This document shows, in pieces, positions 16,386 to 25,791 of a stretch of 59,890 nt of DNA; position 1 is the stretch's first letter; each line of letters opens with the position of its first letter. The notes below the pieces were generated by a model. That model was not told where the DNA came from. It searched no databases and saw nothing but the letters and a program-made list of their open reading frames with translations. The stretch is from Bradyrhizobium rifense (GTDB lineage Bacteria > Pseudomonadota > Alphaproteobacteria > Rhizobiales > Xanthobacteraceae), in NCBI RefSeq assembly GCF_008123425.1, contig NZ_VSSS01000029.1:1-59890 (forward strand), given 5' to 3'. The position numbers and the translations under genes are program-made.

Positions 16386-16464
16386 TCACGCCAATCTCAA
16401 TCCTCCAGGGAGCGCGCTCGTTCGCGCTTCCCGCGCCACGAGCACGCCCGCGCTCTACTTGGAG

Positions 16465-16493
16465 TTGACGTAATCTTTTCGCGCCCATATGCT
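16465..16493 (+). promoter_or_regulatory. Sigma-70-like promoter before the S9 peptidase gene
   Basis: TTGACG (16465-16470) and TATGCT (16488-16493) are separated by exactly 17 bases. GCTAC-ACGCC-GTAGC (16491-16505) overlaps the -10 end and could be an operator. The expected transcript start is about 20-25 bases before the ATG at 16526. Confidence 0.5.
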
Positions 16494-16525
16494 ACACGCC
16501 GTAGCATTAAGCAGCGAGACGCCAC

Positions 16526-18456
16526 ATGTCAGCTCGCCCCCTGATCCCGCGCCGAAAACTGTTTGGCAATCCGACCTATGTCGGCGCCAAGCTGTCGCCG
16601 GATGGGCAATGGCTGTGTTGGGCCGCCCCTGTCGACGGCGTCCTGAATGTCTGGGTGTCTCCGGTCGACAACATTGCGGCCGGACAGCCCGTGACGCGCA
16701 CCAGGGGCCGGCCGATCAACTGGCAGACCTGGAGCCCGGATGGTCGCTACATCATGTTTCTCAACGACGAGAACGGGGATGAGAATCTGCACCTGTTCGC
16801 CGTCGATCCCCGCACGATGGAGCTCCGGGATCTCACGCCCTTTGCGAACGTCCGAGCGATGCCGACGCACTGGTCGCACATCGTTCCCGACAAGATTGCG
16901 GTCAGCCTCAACGATCGCGACGCGCGCTGGCACGACGTCTACGCGCTCGACCTCACAACCGGCGAACGCAGCCTGGTTGGGAAAATCGCCAGGAGTTCCA
17001 TTACGTCGGGCTCGACTGGCAGTTGACGCCGCGCTACGCGCACAGCAATGCGCCTGATGGAGGTACGCGGCTCTGGCGCATTGACGACGGCAAGGTCACG
17101 CACTGGCGCGATACCTCATACGAGGCCTACATCAGCACCCAGCCCTGGAATTTCGACGCGGAGGGCAACTCCCTCCATATGACTTCGAGCGTGACGCACG
17201 ACAAGTCGGCGCTGCTCAGCATCAACTGGTCGACGGGTGACGAACGTGTCCTGTTCGCAAGCGACCGCGCCGATGTGACGGGAGCCATATTCAACACCAG
17301 GACGCTCGAACCCGAAGCGGTCTGCATCGATCCCGGTAGGCAGGAGTGGACGGCTTTGGCGCCCGCGGTTGCGGGCGAGCTTGATCTGATCAAGGCGCGA
17401 CTACCGGACGACGCGTTTCATGTTGAGAGCCAAAGCGACGATGGCCGCCGATGGATCGTGGCAGGCCACGCGCCGGATCAACCGGTCACGTATCATCTCC
17501 TTGACCGAGACAAGCAGACCCTGACCGAGCTGTTCACGGCCCGACCGGAGCTCAAGCCATACCGGCTGGCGCCGATGCAGGAAGTGCAGGGCAAGTCGCG
17601 CGACGGACTGACCCTCGTCTCATACCTCACGCTGCCCGCCGACATCGATGGTGACCGCCCGCCCCGGCCGCTGCCGATGGTCCTCATCGTCCATGGCGGC
17701 CCGTGGGGCCGTGACATCTACGGCTATCGCAGGGATCACCAATGGCTGGCCGATCGCGGCTATGCCGTGCTTTCGGTCAACTATCGGGGATCGACAGGCT
17801 TCGGCAAGGCGTTCGTCGCGGCGAGCGAGAAAGAGCACGCCCGAAAGATGCACGACGATCTCATCGACATGGTCGATTGGGCAATCGCCGAAGGCATCGC
17901 GCAAAAGGACAAGGTCGCGATTTTCGGCCTGTCCTATGGCGGACTGGCCTCGTTCGTCGGCGCTACCTTCACGCCGGGCGTCTTCTGCTGTTCCGTACCG
18001 GTCGTCGGCATCTCCAACCTGCAAACGCTGCTGGAATCGATGCCGCCCTATTGGGCGGGTTTCGCGGAATTCATGTACCGCAGCTACGGCGATCCCCGCA
18101 CCGAGGAAGGCCGCAAGCTGCTGGCCGAACGTTCACCGATCAACAAGGTCGACAATATCAAGAAGCCCATGCTGATCTTTCATGGCGCCAACGACGTTCG
18201 CTGCAAGATCGCGGAGAGCGACAGCATCGCGGCGGCCATGCAGGCGAAAAACATTCCCGTGACCTACATCGTCTATCCCGATGAGGGACACGGATTCCAG
18301 AGGCCGCCGAACCAGCTCTCCCATCTCGCGATTGCCGAAGCCTTCTTTGCACGGCATCTGGGCGGCGCCTGCGAGCCCGTTGGCGAGGATTTCAAGGGAT
18401 CCAGTCACGAGGTTCGTGCCGGGGCCGATATCTTGTCCGATCTGGGCGTGGCCTGA
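16526..18456 (+). pseudogene. S9 family peptidase (prolyl oligopeptidase type), frameshifted
   Basis: One gene split into two reading frames. Residues 1-150 (from ATG 16526) are the start of a beta-propeller (LSPDGQWLCWAA, WSPDGRYIMFLND). At about 16978 a base is missing: the frame then runs into a TGA at 17024-17026, while the other frame continues as VWENRQEFHYVGLDWQLTPRYA and through to 18456. The second part has the rest of the propeller and the alpha/beta-hydrolase domain with GLSYGG (nucleophile Ser), GANDVR (Asp) and DEGHGF (His), so the catalytic domain is intact. The break lies in GTTGGGAAAAT, so a sequencing error, a recent mutation or (less likely) programmed shifting are all possible. 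If the break is real, the distal part from ATG 17023 lacks the first third of the propeller and is probably inactive. Confidence 0.85.
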
Positions 18457-18461
18457 AAGAA

Positions 18462-18490
18462 CGGCCGGGCGACATGGCGTCCCCCGGCCG
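18462..18490. terminator. Bidirectional terminator-like stem between convergent genes
   Basis: CGGCCGGG (18462-18469) pairs with CCCGGCCG (18483-18490) over a 13-nt loop. It sits in the 54-base gap between the peptidase stop and the stop of the leftward permease, where a shared terminator is expected. It has no T-run. Confidence 0.5.
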
Positions 18491-18510
18491 CGCTTCATTT
18501 CCTGCCTGTC

Positions 18511-20151
18511 CTACTCCGCAGGTGCAGCGTGCATCTCCGGATGGGCGGCATAATGTTCGGTGCTGCCGAACTTGCTGGCTGCGAACAGGCCGGCCGCCAT
18601 CACGGCATAAGCAAACGCCACCGCGGGCGTCACGCCGATGCCGACGGCCTCGCCATGCATGAAGCCAAAAAAGGTCAGCACTGCCCCGACGAGCGCGAAG
18701 GCCGATGCCTTTTCGAAGTCACGTTCGATGATGAAGACGCCGATCGCACCCAGGATCAGGCCGCCGAGGATGGAGCCGCCGCCCATCACTTCCAGCCCGT
18801 GATAGAACACGCCCTGCTGCGGCAGTGCTGCGATCGCCGCGGCCTTGACCGCATCGGCCTTGTCGGCCGCCATGCCGCCGACAGTCGCCGCAGCATTCAT
18901 GGTCGAGCCCAGCATCGTGTCGATCTGGAGCTTGGCCCAGGCGGCGAGATGCGGCGTGAAGGCCAGCGCCACGGCGGGCGCGTGCTTCGACGGCGTGGTC
19001 TGGAAGGCCTGTGCGGTCATCAGCATGCCGATATAGAGCAGGATCGGCGAGATCGCGACGACAGGCACCAGCGCCAGCAGCACCGAAATGACGCCGAACC
19101 AGGACAGCACCACCACCATGATGCCGGTCGCAGCCGAATAGCCGATGCGGCCCCCCATCGCCTTCCAGCCGGGATGACCGATATAGACCGCGTTGATGAA
19201 GGGATTGCCCATCAGGCAACCGATCAGGCTGACGACGCCGTCGGCGGTCAGCACCCGCGTGGTCGGATATTCGTCGCTGGCGGCTTCCGCGCTCTCGACA
19301 TTGTCCATTGCCTCGACGAGGTCATAGATGCCGAACGGAATGGCGGTGACCAGGATCACGCCGAGATATTCGAAGCCAGAGAAGACATAGTTCACCGCCG
19401 GGATCGGCACCGAGAAGCCGAAATTGGCGAAGGCATCACCGACACCCTTGAGGCTCAGTCCGCCGAGGCCGAGACCGAACAGGTTCGAGCCCCAGGCGAT
19501 GATCATGCCAACCACGATCGCGACGAGACCGGCGGGAATGCCCTTCGGATATTTCACGCCACCGAACCAGCTCACCAGAATGACGGCGAAGCAGACCAGA
19601 CCGATTTGCGGCGTCATGTACATCTCGAGCGCCGGACGCATCGCGATGAAAGTCAGCGAGACACCTGCGAGCGTGCCGAGCAGCGCAGCGCGCGGGGTGA
19701 TCTTCCGAATGAAGGGCGCGATGAAACCGCCGATCATGAGGATAAAACTCTGGAAGAACACCCAGACAAGGCCGGCCGACCAGCCCTTCAGCGGATCGCC
19801 GGTCTTGAGCGTCACCGGCAGCATGATCACGAAGGTGACGATGAACATGTGCGGTACGCTGACGCCCGACGGCAGCGCACAGACATCCGTGCGGCCGGTC
19901 TTCTGCGCCAGACGATAGGCGAGGAACGCATAGTAGAAGGTGGAGAGGCACATCATCAACCCCAGCGCGGGCAGGATGCGGCCGAACACGAGACTGTCCG
20001 GCATCTTCAGCACGAAGCGCAAGAGGCCCGTGAGCACCAACATGTTGACGAGGATGTTGGTGCCGAAGCCGAAAAATGCGTTCCAGTCGCCCGGTGTCCA
20101 TATTGCCGGCTTGAACTCGGACTTGCCGGCCGTCCCCGTCAATGTGCTCAT
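18511..20151 (-). CDS. NCS2-family permease (nucleobase/uracil-xanthine type)
   Basis: A 546-residue inner-membrane transporter with about 12-14 hydrophobic helices. ALPSGVSVPHMF, AIPFGIYDLVEAMDNVESAEAA and GNPFINAVYIGHPGWKAMGGRIGYS match the NCS2 family, which moves uracil, xanthine, urate or adenine with protons. It is longer than uracil permeases (about 430 residues), with an extra region (residues 420-460) containing an Ala-rich hydrophilic stretch. It lies nine bases behind the cysteine hydrolase gene and is surely cotranscribed, so its cargo is likely the substrate or precursor of that enzyme, such as biuret, cyanuric acid or a pyrimidine breakdown product. This is an inference. Confidence 0.85.
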   Translation of the reverse strand: MSTLTGTAGKSEFKPAIWTPGDWNAFFGFGTNILVNMLVLTGLLRFVLKMPDSLVFGRILPALGLMMCLSTFYYAFLAYRLAQKTGRTDVCALPSGVSVPHMFIVTFVIMLPVTLKTGDPLKGWSAGLVWVFFQSFILMIGGFIAPFIRKITPRAALLGTLAGVSLTFIAMRPALEMYMTPQIGLVCFAVILVSWFGGVKYPKGIPAGLVAIVVGMIIAWGSNLFGLGLGGLSLKGVGDAFANFGFSVPIPAVNYVFSGFEYLGVILVTAIPFGIYDLVEAMDNVESAEAASDEYPTTRVLTADGVVSLIGCLMGNPFINAVYIGHPGWKAMGGRIGYSAATGIMVVVLSWFGVISVLLALVPVVAISPILLYIGMLMTAQAFQTTPSKHAPAVALAFTPHLAAWAKLQIDTMLGSTMNAAATVGGMAADKADAVKAAAIAALPQQGVFYHGLEVMGGGSILGGLILGAIGVFIIERDFEKASAFALVGAVLTFFGFMHGEAVGIGVTPAVAFAYAVMAAGLFAASKFGSTEHYAAHPEMHAAPAE

Positions 20152-20160
20152 GATATTCCC

Positions 20161-20859
20161 CTATGTGGTCGAAACCTTCATCGCCTCCAGTACTGCGGCT
20201 GAGTCCGCGACCCAGCCGAAGATGCCGCCCTGGGCCTTGATCATCTTCAGGCCCATCTCGTGAAATTCGGGAAAGTAGGACGCGCAGCCGTCCGAGATGA
20301 CGACGCAGCGATAGCCGCGGTCATTGGCCTCGCGCACGGTGGTGTTGACGCACACCTCCGTGGTGACGCCGCACACCAGAAGATTCTCGATGCCGTATTT
20401 CTCCAGCACATCGGTCAGCTCGGTGGCGTAGAACGCACCCTTGCCGGGCTTGTCGATCACGACCTCGCTGTCGAGCGGATAAAGCTCCGGGATGATGTCG
20501 TGACCGGCTTCGCCGCGGATGAGAATGCGGCCCATCGGGCCGGGATCGCCGATGCGCAACGACGGCGCGCCGCGCTCGACTTTCGCCGGCGGCGCATCGG
20601 AGAGATCGGGCAGATGGCCCTCTCGGGTGTGGACGACGAGCATGCCGGTGTCGCGCGCCGCCTTCAGCAGCGCACCGATCGGCTTCACCGCGCGCGCAAG
20701 CTGGCTGACGTCATTGCCGAGCGTTTCGCCGAAGCCACCGGGCTCCATAAAGTCGCGCTGCATGTCGATGATCACGAGCGCGGTGCTCGCCCAGTCGAGC
20801 TGGATCGGCTCGGGCTCGGCGCTGATGACGCCCAGTGTCGGCTTGGCTGAGTTCAACAT
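20161..20859 (-). CDS. Isochorismatase-like cysteine hydrolase, biuret amidohydrolase-like
   Basis: A 232-residue cytoplasmic amidase. The fold's catalytic triad is visible: Asp in ALVIIDMQRDF, Lys in VIDKPGKGAFYAT, and nucleophile Cys in GVTTEVCVNTT. The segments HTREGHLPDL, RIGDPGPMGRIL and REANDRGY are very like biuret hydrolase BiuH of Rhizobium as I remember it, an enzyme that converts biuret to allophanate; ureidoacrylate amidohydrolase RutB is a related alternative. It is the first gene of a two-gene operon with the NCS2 permease. No allophanate hydrolase or cyanuric acid hydrolase gene is nearby, so the pathway assignment stays open. A likely repressor site lies 55 bases upstream. Confidence 0.85.
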   Translation of the reverse strand: MLNSAKPTLGVISAEPEPIQLDWASTALVIIDMQRDFMEPGGFGETLGNDVSQLARAVKPIGALLKAARDTGMLVVHTREGHLPDLSDAPPAKVERGAPSLRIGDPGPMGRILIRGEAGHDIIPELYPLDSEVVIDKPGKGAFYATELTDVLEKYGIENLLVCGVTTEVCVNTTVREANDRGYRCVVISDGCASYFPEFHEMGLKMIKAQGGIFGWVADSAAVLEAMKVSTT

Positions 20860-20913
20860 GACGCAGGCCCCCGCGAGAACTCTCTTTGTCAGGAGTTCTG
20901 CAAGCGCCGTGCC

Positions 20914-20925
20914 ATTGTGTACAAT
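20914..20925. promoter_or_regulatory. Inverted repeat ATTGTGTACAAT, probable GntR-type operator
   Basis: ATTGT-GT-ACAAT is a dyad of the type bound by FCD-class GntR regulators. It lies about 55 bases before the hydrolase start, inside the likely promoter of the hydrolase-permease operon. No GntR gene is in the window, so the regulator would act in trans. Confidence 0.5.
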
Positions 20926-21064
20926 AGCGATTGAACGCGCAGCGCAGAGAAATTCGCTGCGCTATCAGAATGTTATCGGAAGGGATCGCGTCTGCTTATT
21001 CGCTGTGCGACGACTTTGCGACGTGCATTTGCTCAAAGGATGAGCGGCGGCGAAGCCCGCTTTT

Positions 21065-22021
21065 TTAGCGGGCAGTATCTCCATACAGCCGCCGATACTC
21101 TTCCTCATAGGGCGCGTAAGAGTCCTTGAGCGTCGCCATGTTGAGCAGCATGGTGGCGATCATCGTGCCCGCCTTGTCGAACACACGCGTCCTGATCCAG
21201 GCACTCTCGGTGCGGCGGCTGCCGGACAGCGCGACGACCTCGCGCTCGACGTCGTACTCCTCGTCAACGAACAGTGGACCCTTCACCAGCCGAATTTCCT
21301 GGTCCGCGAACAGGCCGACGGCCGGTCCCTTGGCCGGCAGCGGATCGTCCTTGGAGCGGTACTGAAACAGCACGCTCAGCATCTCCATCGGGATGATCGG
21401 CTTCTGCCACGGATTGTCGGCGCTCGAAAAGTACGGTGAGTTCTCGGTGATGACCGCGAGCTTCTGGCGCAGCGAGAACGGATAGAGGGCGCCCATGTTC
21501 TGGTCGAACGCCATCCGCACCGCTTGCCGCTTGCTCGTCTGCGCGACCTTCACGGCGCGCAGGATCACGGGATCGGCAAGCGGCTTGAGCTCGGTCAGGC
21601 GCGTCTCGAGCGCAGTCGCGACCTGCGCATCGCCGACCGAGGCTGTGCCACGCAGCACCTCGGTGCCGTCGCGCTTGACCATCTGGATCTGGCACTGGCT
21701 CGTTCCAGACAAAGGTTTGGACAGGATCGCCTGCACCTCCTCACCTTCGAAGCAGGCATTGCGATAATGCGCGGAGAGACAACCGCTCTCGAACCACGCC
21801 TGTCCCCACAACCGCGCACCGAGCGGCGCGAACTGGCTGAAATGCGTTGGACCCTCGATGGTCCCGCCCTTGAAGCCGAGCTTTTGGGCGGTGGCGTCGT
21901 CATGGATGGAGGCGTGCGCGTCGTAAGTTTGCGCGTGGAGCATTTGACGCGGCTGGCGCCACGGCCCGATCAGGGCTTCGGCGGTCTCTGTGATCTCGGT
22001 GTCGAATGCGTTTGCAGCCAT
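21065..22021 (-). CDS. MaoC/hotdog-fold protein, double hotdog
   Basis: A 318-residue protein whose N-terminal half resembles MaoC-like hydratases or acyl-CoA-handling hotdog proteins (DDATAQKLGFKGGTIEGPTHFSQF has the family's hydratase-like segment), with a second hotdog-like half towards the C-terminus (FVDEEYDVEREVVALSGSRRTESAWIRTRVFD). A catalytic Asp/His pair cannot be assigned with certainty. No signal peptide or membrane segment. It is divergent from the indolepyruvate oxidoreductase across 162 bases, suggesting linked regulation. Likely a cytoplasmic enzyme acting on a CoA thioester; substrate unknown. The end overlaps a small stem (GCCCGC / GCGGGC, 21055-21073). Confidence 0.68.
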   Translation of the reverse strand: MAANAFDTEITETAEALIGPWRQPRQMLHAQTYDAHASIHDDATAQKLGFKGGTIEGPTHFSQFAPLGARLWGQAWFESGCLSAHYRNACFEGEEVQAILSKPLSGTSQCQIQMVKRDGTEVLRGTASVGDAQVATALETRLTELKPLADPVILRAVKVAQTSKRQAVRMAFDQNMGALYPFSLRQKLAVITENSPYFSSADNPWQKPIIPMEMLSVLFQYRSKDDPLPAKGPAVGLFADQEIRLVKGPLFVDEEYDVEREVVALSGSRRTESAWIRTRVFDKAGTMIATMLLNMATLKDSYAPYEEEYRRLYGDTAR

Positions 22022-22183
22022 GGTGTCCTCCGGTCGAAGCCATGACTAGCAGGAGCGCCACGGATGCGGCTAGCCGTATTGACTTCGCCGGCCCATGCCC
22101 TTGACTGTCACAATTCGCGTCGCGCAGCCGCAAATCCCTCCCGCTGCGCAAACCCCGCCGAGTGAAAGACGAGGACTTCTGAA

Positions 22184-25100
22184 ATGACGCTGATGCAGGT
22201 CGAGCTGGATGACAAATACCGGCTCGAATCGAAGCGGATCTTCCTGTCCGGCACCCAGGCCCTGGTCCGCCTGCCCATGTTGCAGCGCGAACGCGACCGG
22301 CTCCAGGGGCTCAACACCGGCGGCTTCATCTCCGGCTATCGCGGTTCCCCGCTCGGCATGTACGATCACGCGCTGTGGCGCGCGAAGTCGCACCTTCAGC
22401 AGCACGACATCGCCTTCGTCCCCGGCCTGAACGAGGACTTAGCTGCGACCGCAGTCTGGGGCAGCCAGCAGGTCGGCCTGTTTCCCGGCGCCAAGGTCGA
22501 TGGCGTGTTCGGCATCTGGTACGGCAAGGGCCCAGGCGTCGACCGATCGGTCGACGCGCTCAAGCACGCCAACGCGGCCGGCACCTCGCTCAATGGCGGC
22601 GTGCTCGCGCTCGCCGGCGACGACCACGGCTGCCAGTCCTCGACGCTGGCGCATCAGAGCGAGCAGGTCTTCGCGGCAGCGCTGATCCCCGTGATCAATC
22701 CGGCCACGCTGCAGGATTATCTCGATCTCGGCCTCTACGGTTTCGCACTGTCGCGCTTCTCCGGCTGCTGGGTCGGCTTCAAGGCGATCAGCGAGACGGT
22801 GGAAAGCTCGGCCTCCATCTACAGCGATCCCGCACGTATCCAGATCAGGCTTCCCGATGATTTCGAGATGCCGCCCGGCGGCCTCAACATCCGCTGGCCC
22901 GATCCGCCGCTGGACGCCGAGCGTCGGCTGTTCGGCCCGAAGATGGCCGCGGTGCAGGCCTTTGCCCGCGCCAACCAGCTCGACCGCATCGTGCTCGATT
23001 CAAAGCCCGCGCGGCTCGGCATTGTCGCGACCGGCAAGGCCTATCTCGATCTGCGCCAGGCGCTCGCCGACTTGGGGATCACCGACAAGGACGCACAGGA
23101 CCTGGGCTTGCGCATCTACAAGGTCGCACTGACCTGGCCGCTGGAGGAAAGCGGCGCCAAGCGTTTCGCCGAAGGCCTTCAGGACGTGCTCGTGGTCGAG
23201 GAGAAGCGCGGCTTCATCGAAGACCAGCTGATGCGCATCCTCTACAATATCGATGCGTCCAGGCGCCCGACCGTCACGGGGAAACGCGACGAGAGCGGCG
23301 CGCCGCTGCTGCCGAGCGAGGGTGAGTTGACACCGACCATCGTTGCCGGCGCGGTGGTGGCGCGCTTGCGCAAGCTCGGTCATCACAATCCGGTGCTGGA
23401 GCAGCGCCTCGCCCGGCTCGAGGCCTTCGACAATCCCGTCACCGCCACCACGCAGATCAAGCTCGCGCGCACGCCGTTCTTCTGCTCGGGCTGCCCGCAC
23501 AACACGTCGACGCGCGTGCCGGAGGGCAGCCGCGCCATGGCCGGCATCGGCTGCCATGGCATGGCCCTGAGCATGCCGACCCGCCGCACCGACCTGATCT
23601 CGCATATGGGCGCCGAGGGCGTGAACTGGATCGGCCAGTCGCCCTTCACCACCGAGAAGCATATTTTCCAGAATCTCGGCGACGGCACCTACACGCATTC
23701 GGGGCTCCTCGCCCTTCGCGCGGCATCGGCCGCCGGCATCAACATCACCTACAAGATCCTCTACAATGACGCTGTCGCCATGACCGGCGGCCAGCCGGCC
23801 GAGGGCGCCTTCAACGTCGCGCAGATCGCGCACCAGGTCTGGGCCGAGGGCGTGAAGCGCCTTGCGATCGTCTCGGACGATCCGACGAAATATCCTGAAG
23901 GTAATTACTTCCCGCAAGGCGCAACCATCCACCACCGCCGCGAGCTCGATGCCGTGCAGCGCGAGCTGCGTGACATCGGGGGTCTCACGGTCGTGATCTA
24001 CGACCAGACCTGCGCCGCGGAAAAGCGCCGCCGCCGCAAGCGCGGGCTCTATCCGGATCCCGCCAAACGCGCTTTCATCAACGAGCTCGTCTGCGAAGGC
24101 TGCGGCGATTGCTCGCAGGCCTCCAACTGCGTCTCGGTGCAGCCGCTGGAGACCGAGTTCGGCCGCAAGCGCCAGATCGACCAGTCGAACTGCAACAAGG
24201 ACTTTTCCTGCGTCGAGGGTTTTTGCCCGAGCTTTGTCACCGTGCATGGCGGCTCACTGAAGCGCATGAAGACTTCGTCGGTGGATTCAGGCCAGCTGTT
24301 CGCCGATTTGCCGCTACCGCCCGCGCGTGAGCTCGATGCGCCCTACAACATCCTCGTCACCGGCATCGGCGGCACCGGCGTCATCACCATCGGCGCCCTG
24401 CTCGGCATGGCCGCCCATGTCGACGGCCGGGGCTGTTCGGCGCTGGACTTCACCGGCCTGTCGCAGAAAAACGGCGCGGTGATGAGCCATGTCCGTATTG
24501 CGCCGAAGCTGGAAGATATTTCCGCGGTCCGCATCACCACCGGCGGCGCCGACGTCATCCTCGGCTGCGACATGATCGTCTCGGCTGGCCCGACTGCACT
24601 GAGCCGCGCCGAGCGCGGCGTGACCAAGGCCTATATCAACGCCGATCTGCAGCCGACCGCCAGCTTCGTGCAAAACCCCGATATCGATTTCGAGATGGGC
24701 ACGATGCAGACCGTGCTGCGCGACGCTGTCGGCGACAAGAACCTCGACATCATCGACGCCACCGGCATCGCTGCGGCGCTGATGGGCGACAGCATCGCAA
24801 CCAATCCCTTCATGCTCGGCTTCGCCTTCCAGAAGGGCGCGATCCCGCTGTCGCTGGAGGCCCTGCTGCGCGCCATCGAGATCAACGGCGCCGCCATCGA
24901 GATGAACAAGCTCGCCTTCACCTGGGGCCGCCTCGCCGCTCACGACATGTCGCGCGTGCGCAGCGTGCTCCAGTTCAAGAGCCGCGCGTCCGCACCGACC
25001 AAGTCGCTCGACGACATCATCGCGACCCGTGCCGAATTCCTGACCGGCTACCAGGACAAGGCCCACGCGGACCGCTATCTCGCGGCCGTCGCCAAGGTGC

Positions 25101-25660
25101 GCAAGGCAGAGAACGCCGCATCACCAGCGTCCACGGAGCTGACCGAGGCGGTCGCGAAAAACCTGTTCAAGCTGATGTCCTACAAGGACGAGTACGAGGT
25201 CGCGCGGCTCTATACCGACGGCAGCTTTGCCAGGAAGGTGTCGGAGAAATTCGACGGTGACTTCACGCTGAAATTCCACCTGGCGCCGCCGATCTTCGCG
25301 CAGCGCGACAAGACAACGGGCCATCTCCAGAAGAAGGAGTTCGGCGGTTGGATGATCCACGCCTTCCGCGTGCTCGCCAAGCTGAAATTCCTGCGCGGCG
25401 GCGCGCTCGACCCGTTCGGCCGCAGCAAGGAGCGCCGGACCGAGCGGAAGCTGGTCGCGGACTATCTGGCGATGATCGACCACCGGACGGCCGGGCTGAA
25501 GGCGGAGCAAATTCCGCTGCTGACAAGGCTCGCCCGCGTGCCGGAGAGCATCCGCGGGTTCGGGCACGTCAAGGAAGCCAACGTCAAGCTGGCGGCGGCC
25601 GAGAAGGCGCGGCTGGAAGCGGAGCTGGAGAACAGCCGCTTTGCCGCGGCTGCAGAGTAG
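22184..25660 (+). CDS. Indolepyruvate ferredoxin oxidoreductase, fused IorA-IorB
   Basis: A 1158-residue fused enzyme that decarboxylates aryl-2-keto acids (indolepyruvate, phenylpyruvate) to acyl-CoA and reduces ferredoxin, the end step of aromatic amino-acid breakdown. Order: pyrimidine-binding part (GYRGSPLGMYD near residue 50), a Cys-rich cluster (FFCSGCPHNTS), the ThDP pyrophosphate part (ILYNDAVAMTGGQPAEGAF), a ferredoxin-like motif CEGCGDCSQASNC near residue 636, then the gamma-type domain (TGIGGTGVITIGALLGMAA). The fused form is the aerobic proteobacterial type. AGGAC precedes ATG 22184. No ferredoxin gene is adjacent. It ends just before a repeat element. Confidence 0.93.
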   Translation: MTLMQVELDDKYRLESKRIFLSGTQALVRLPMLQRERDRLQGLNTGGFISGYRGSPLGMYDHALWRAKSHLQQHDIAFVPGLNEDLAATAVWGSQQVGLFPGAKVDGVFGIWYGKGPGVDRSVDALKHANAAGTSLNGGVLALAGDDHGCQSSTLAHQSEQVFAAALIPVINPATLQDYLDLGLYGFALSRFSGCWVGFKAISETVESSASIYSDPARIQIRLPDDFEMPPGGLNIRWPDPPLDAERRLFGPKMAAVQAFARANQLDRIVLDSKPARLGIVATGKAYLDLRQALADLGITDKDAQDLGLRIYKVALTWPLEESGAKRFAEGLQDVLVVEEKRGFIEDQLMRILYNIDASRRPTVTGKRDESGAPLLPSEGELTPTIVAGAVVARLRKLGHHNPVLEQRLARLEAFDNPVTATTQIKLARTPFFCSGCPHNTSTRVPEGSRAMAGIGCHGMALSMPTRRTDLISHMGAEGVNWIGQSPFTTEKHIFQNLGDGTYTHSGLLALRAASAAGINITYKILYNDAVAMTGGQPAEGAFNVAQIAHQVWAEGVKRLAIVSDDPTKYPEGNYFPQGATIHHRRELDAVQRELRDIGGLTVVIYDQTCAAEKRRRRKRGLYPDPAKRAFINELVCEGCGDCSQASNCVSVQPLETEFGRKRQIDQSNCNKDFSCVEGFCPSFVTVHGGSLKRMKTSSVDSGQLFADLPLPPARELDAPYNILVTGIGGTGVITIGALLGMAAHVDGRGCSALDFTGLSQKNGAVMSHVRIAPKLEDISAVRITTGGADVILGCDMIVSAGPTALSRAERGVTKAYINADLQPTASFVQNPDIDFEMGTMQTVLRDAVGDKNLDIIDATGIAAALMGDSIATNPFMLGFAFQKGAIPLSLEALLRAIEINGAAIEMNKLAFTWGRLAAHDMSRVRSVLQFKSRASAPTKSLDDIIATRAEFLTGYQDKAHADRYLAAVAKVRKAENAASPASTELTEAVAKNLFKLMSYKDEYEVARLYTDGSFARKVSEKFDGDFTLKFHLAPPIFAQRDKTTGHLQKKEFGGWMIHAFRVLAKLKFLRGGALDPFGRSKERRTERKLVADYLAMIDHRTAGLKAEQIPLLTRLARVPESIRGFGHVKEANVKLAAAEKARLEAELENSRFAAAAE

Positions 25661-25683
25661 CCGTTAAGCGCGAGCCCTCTCCT

Positions 25684-25770
25684 CGTCATTGCGAGGAGCC
25701 CTTGCGACGAAGCAATCCAGAGTCCCTCCGAGGAGACAGTCTGGATTGCTTCGCTGCGCTCGCAATGACG
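25684..25770. repeat. Large imperfect palindrome, dispersed genomic repeat
   Basis: CGTCATTGCGAGGAG begins the element and its inverted partner, CTCGCAATGACG, ends it; inside, GAAGCAATCCAGA and TCTGGATTGCTTCG also pair. This CGTCATTGCGAG...CAATCCAG palindrome is a common repeat type in bacterial genomes. It fills the gap between convergent genes, where it may form a long RNA hairpin and serve as a terminator in both directions. Confidence 0.8.
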
Positions 25771-25791
25771 CGGAAATAGCGGGTGCGACAA

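Noticed and set aside
18529..20202. 557-residue ORF antisense to the NCS2 permease
   Set aside because: Extreme His/Arg/Asp/Glu content and no domain; mirrors the permease codons.
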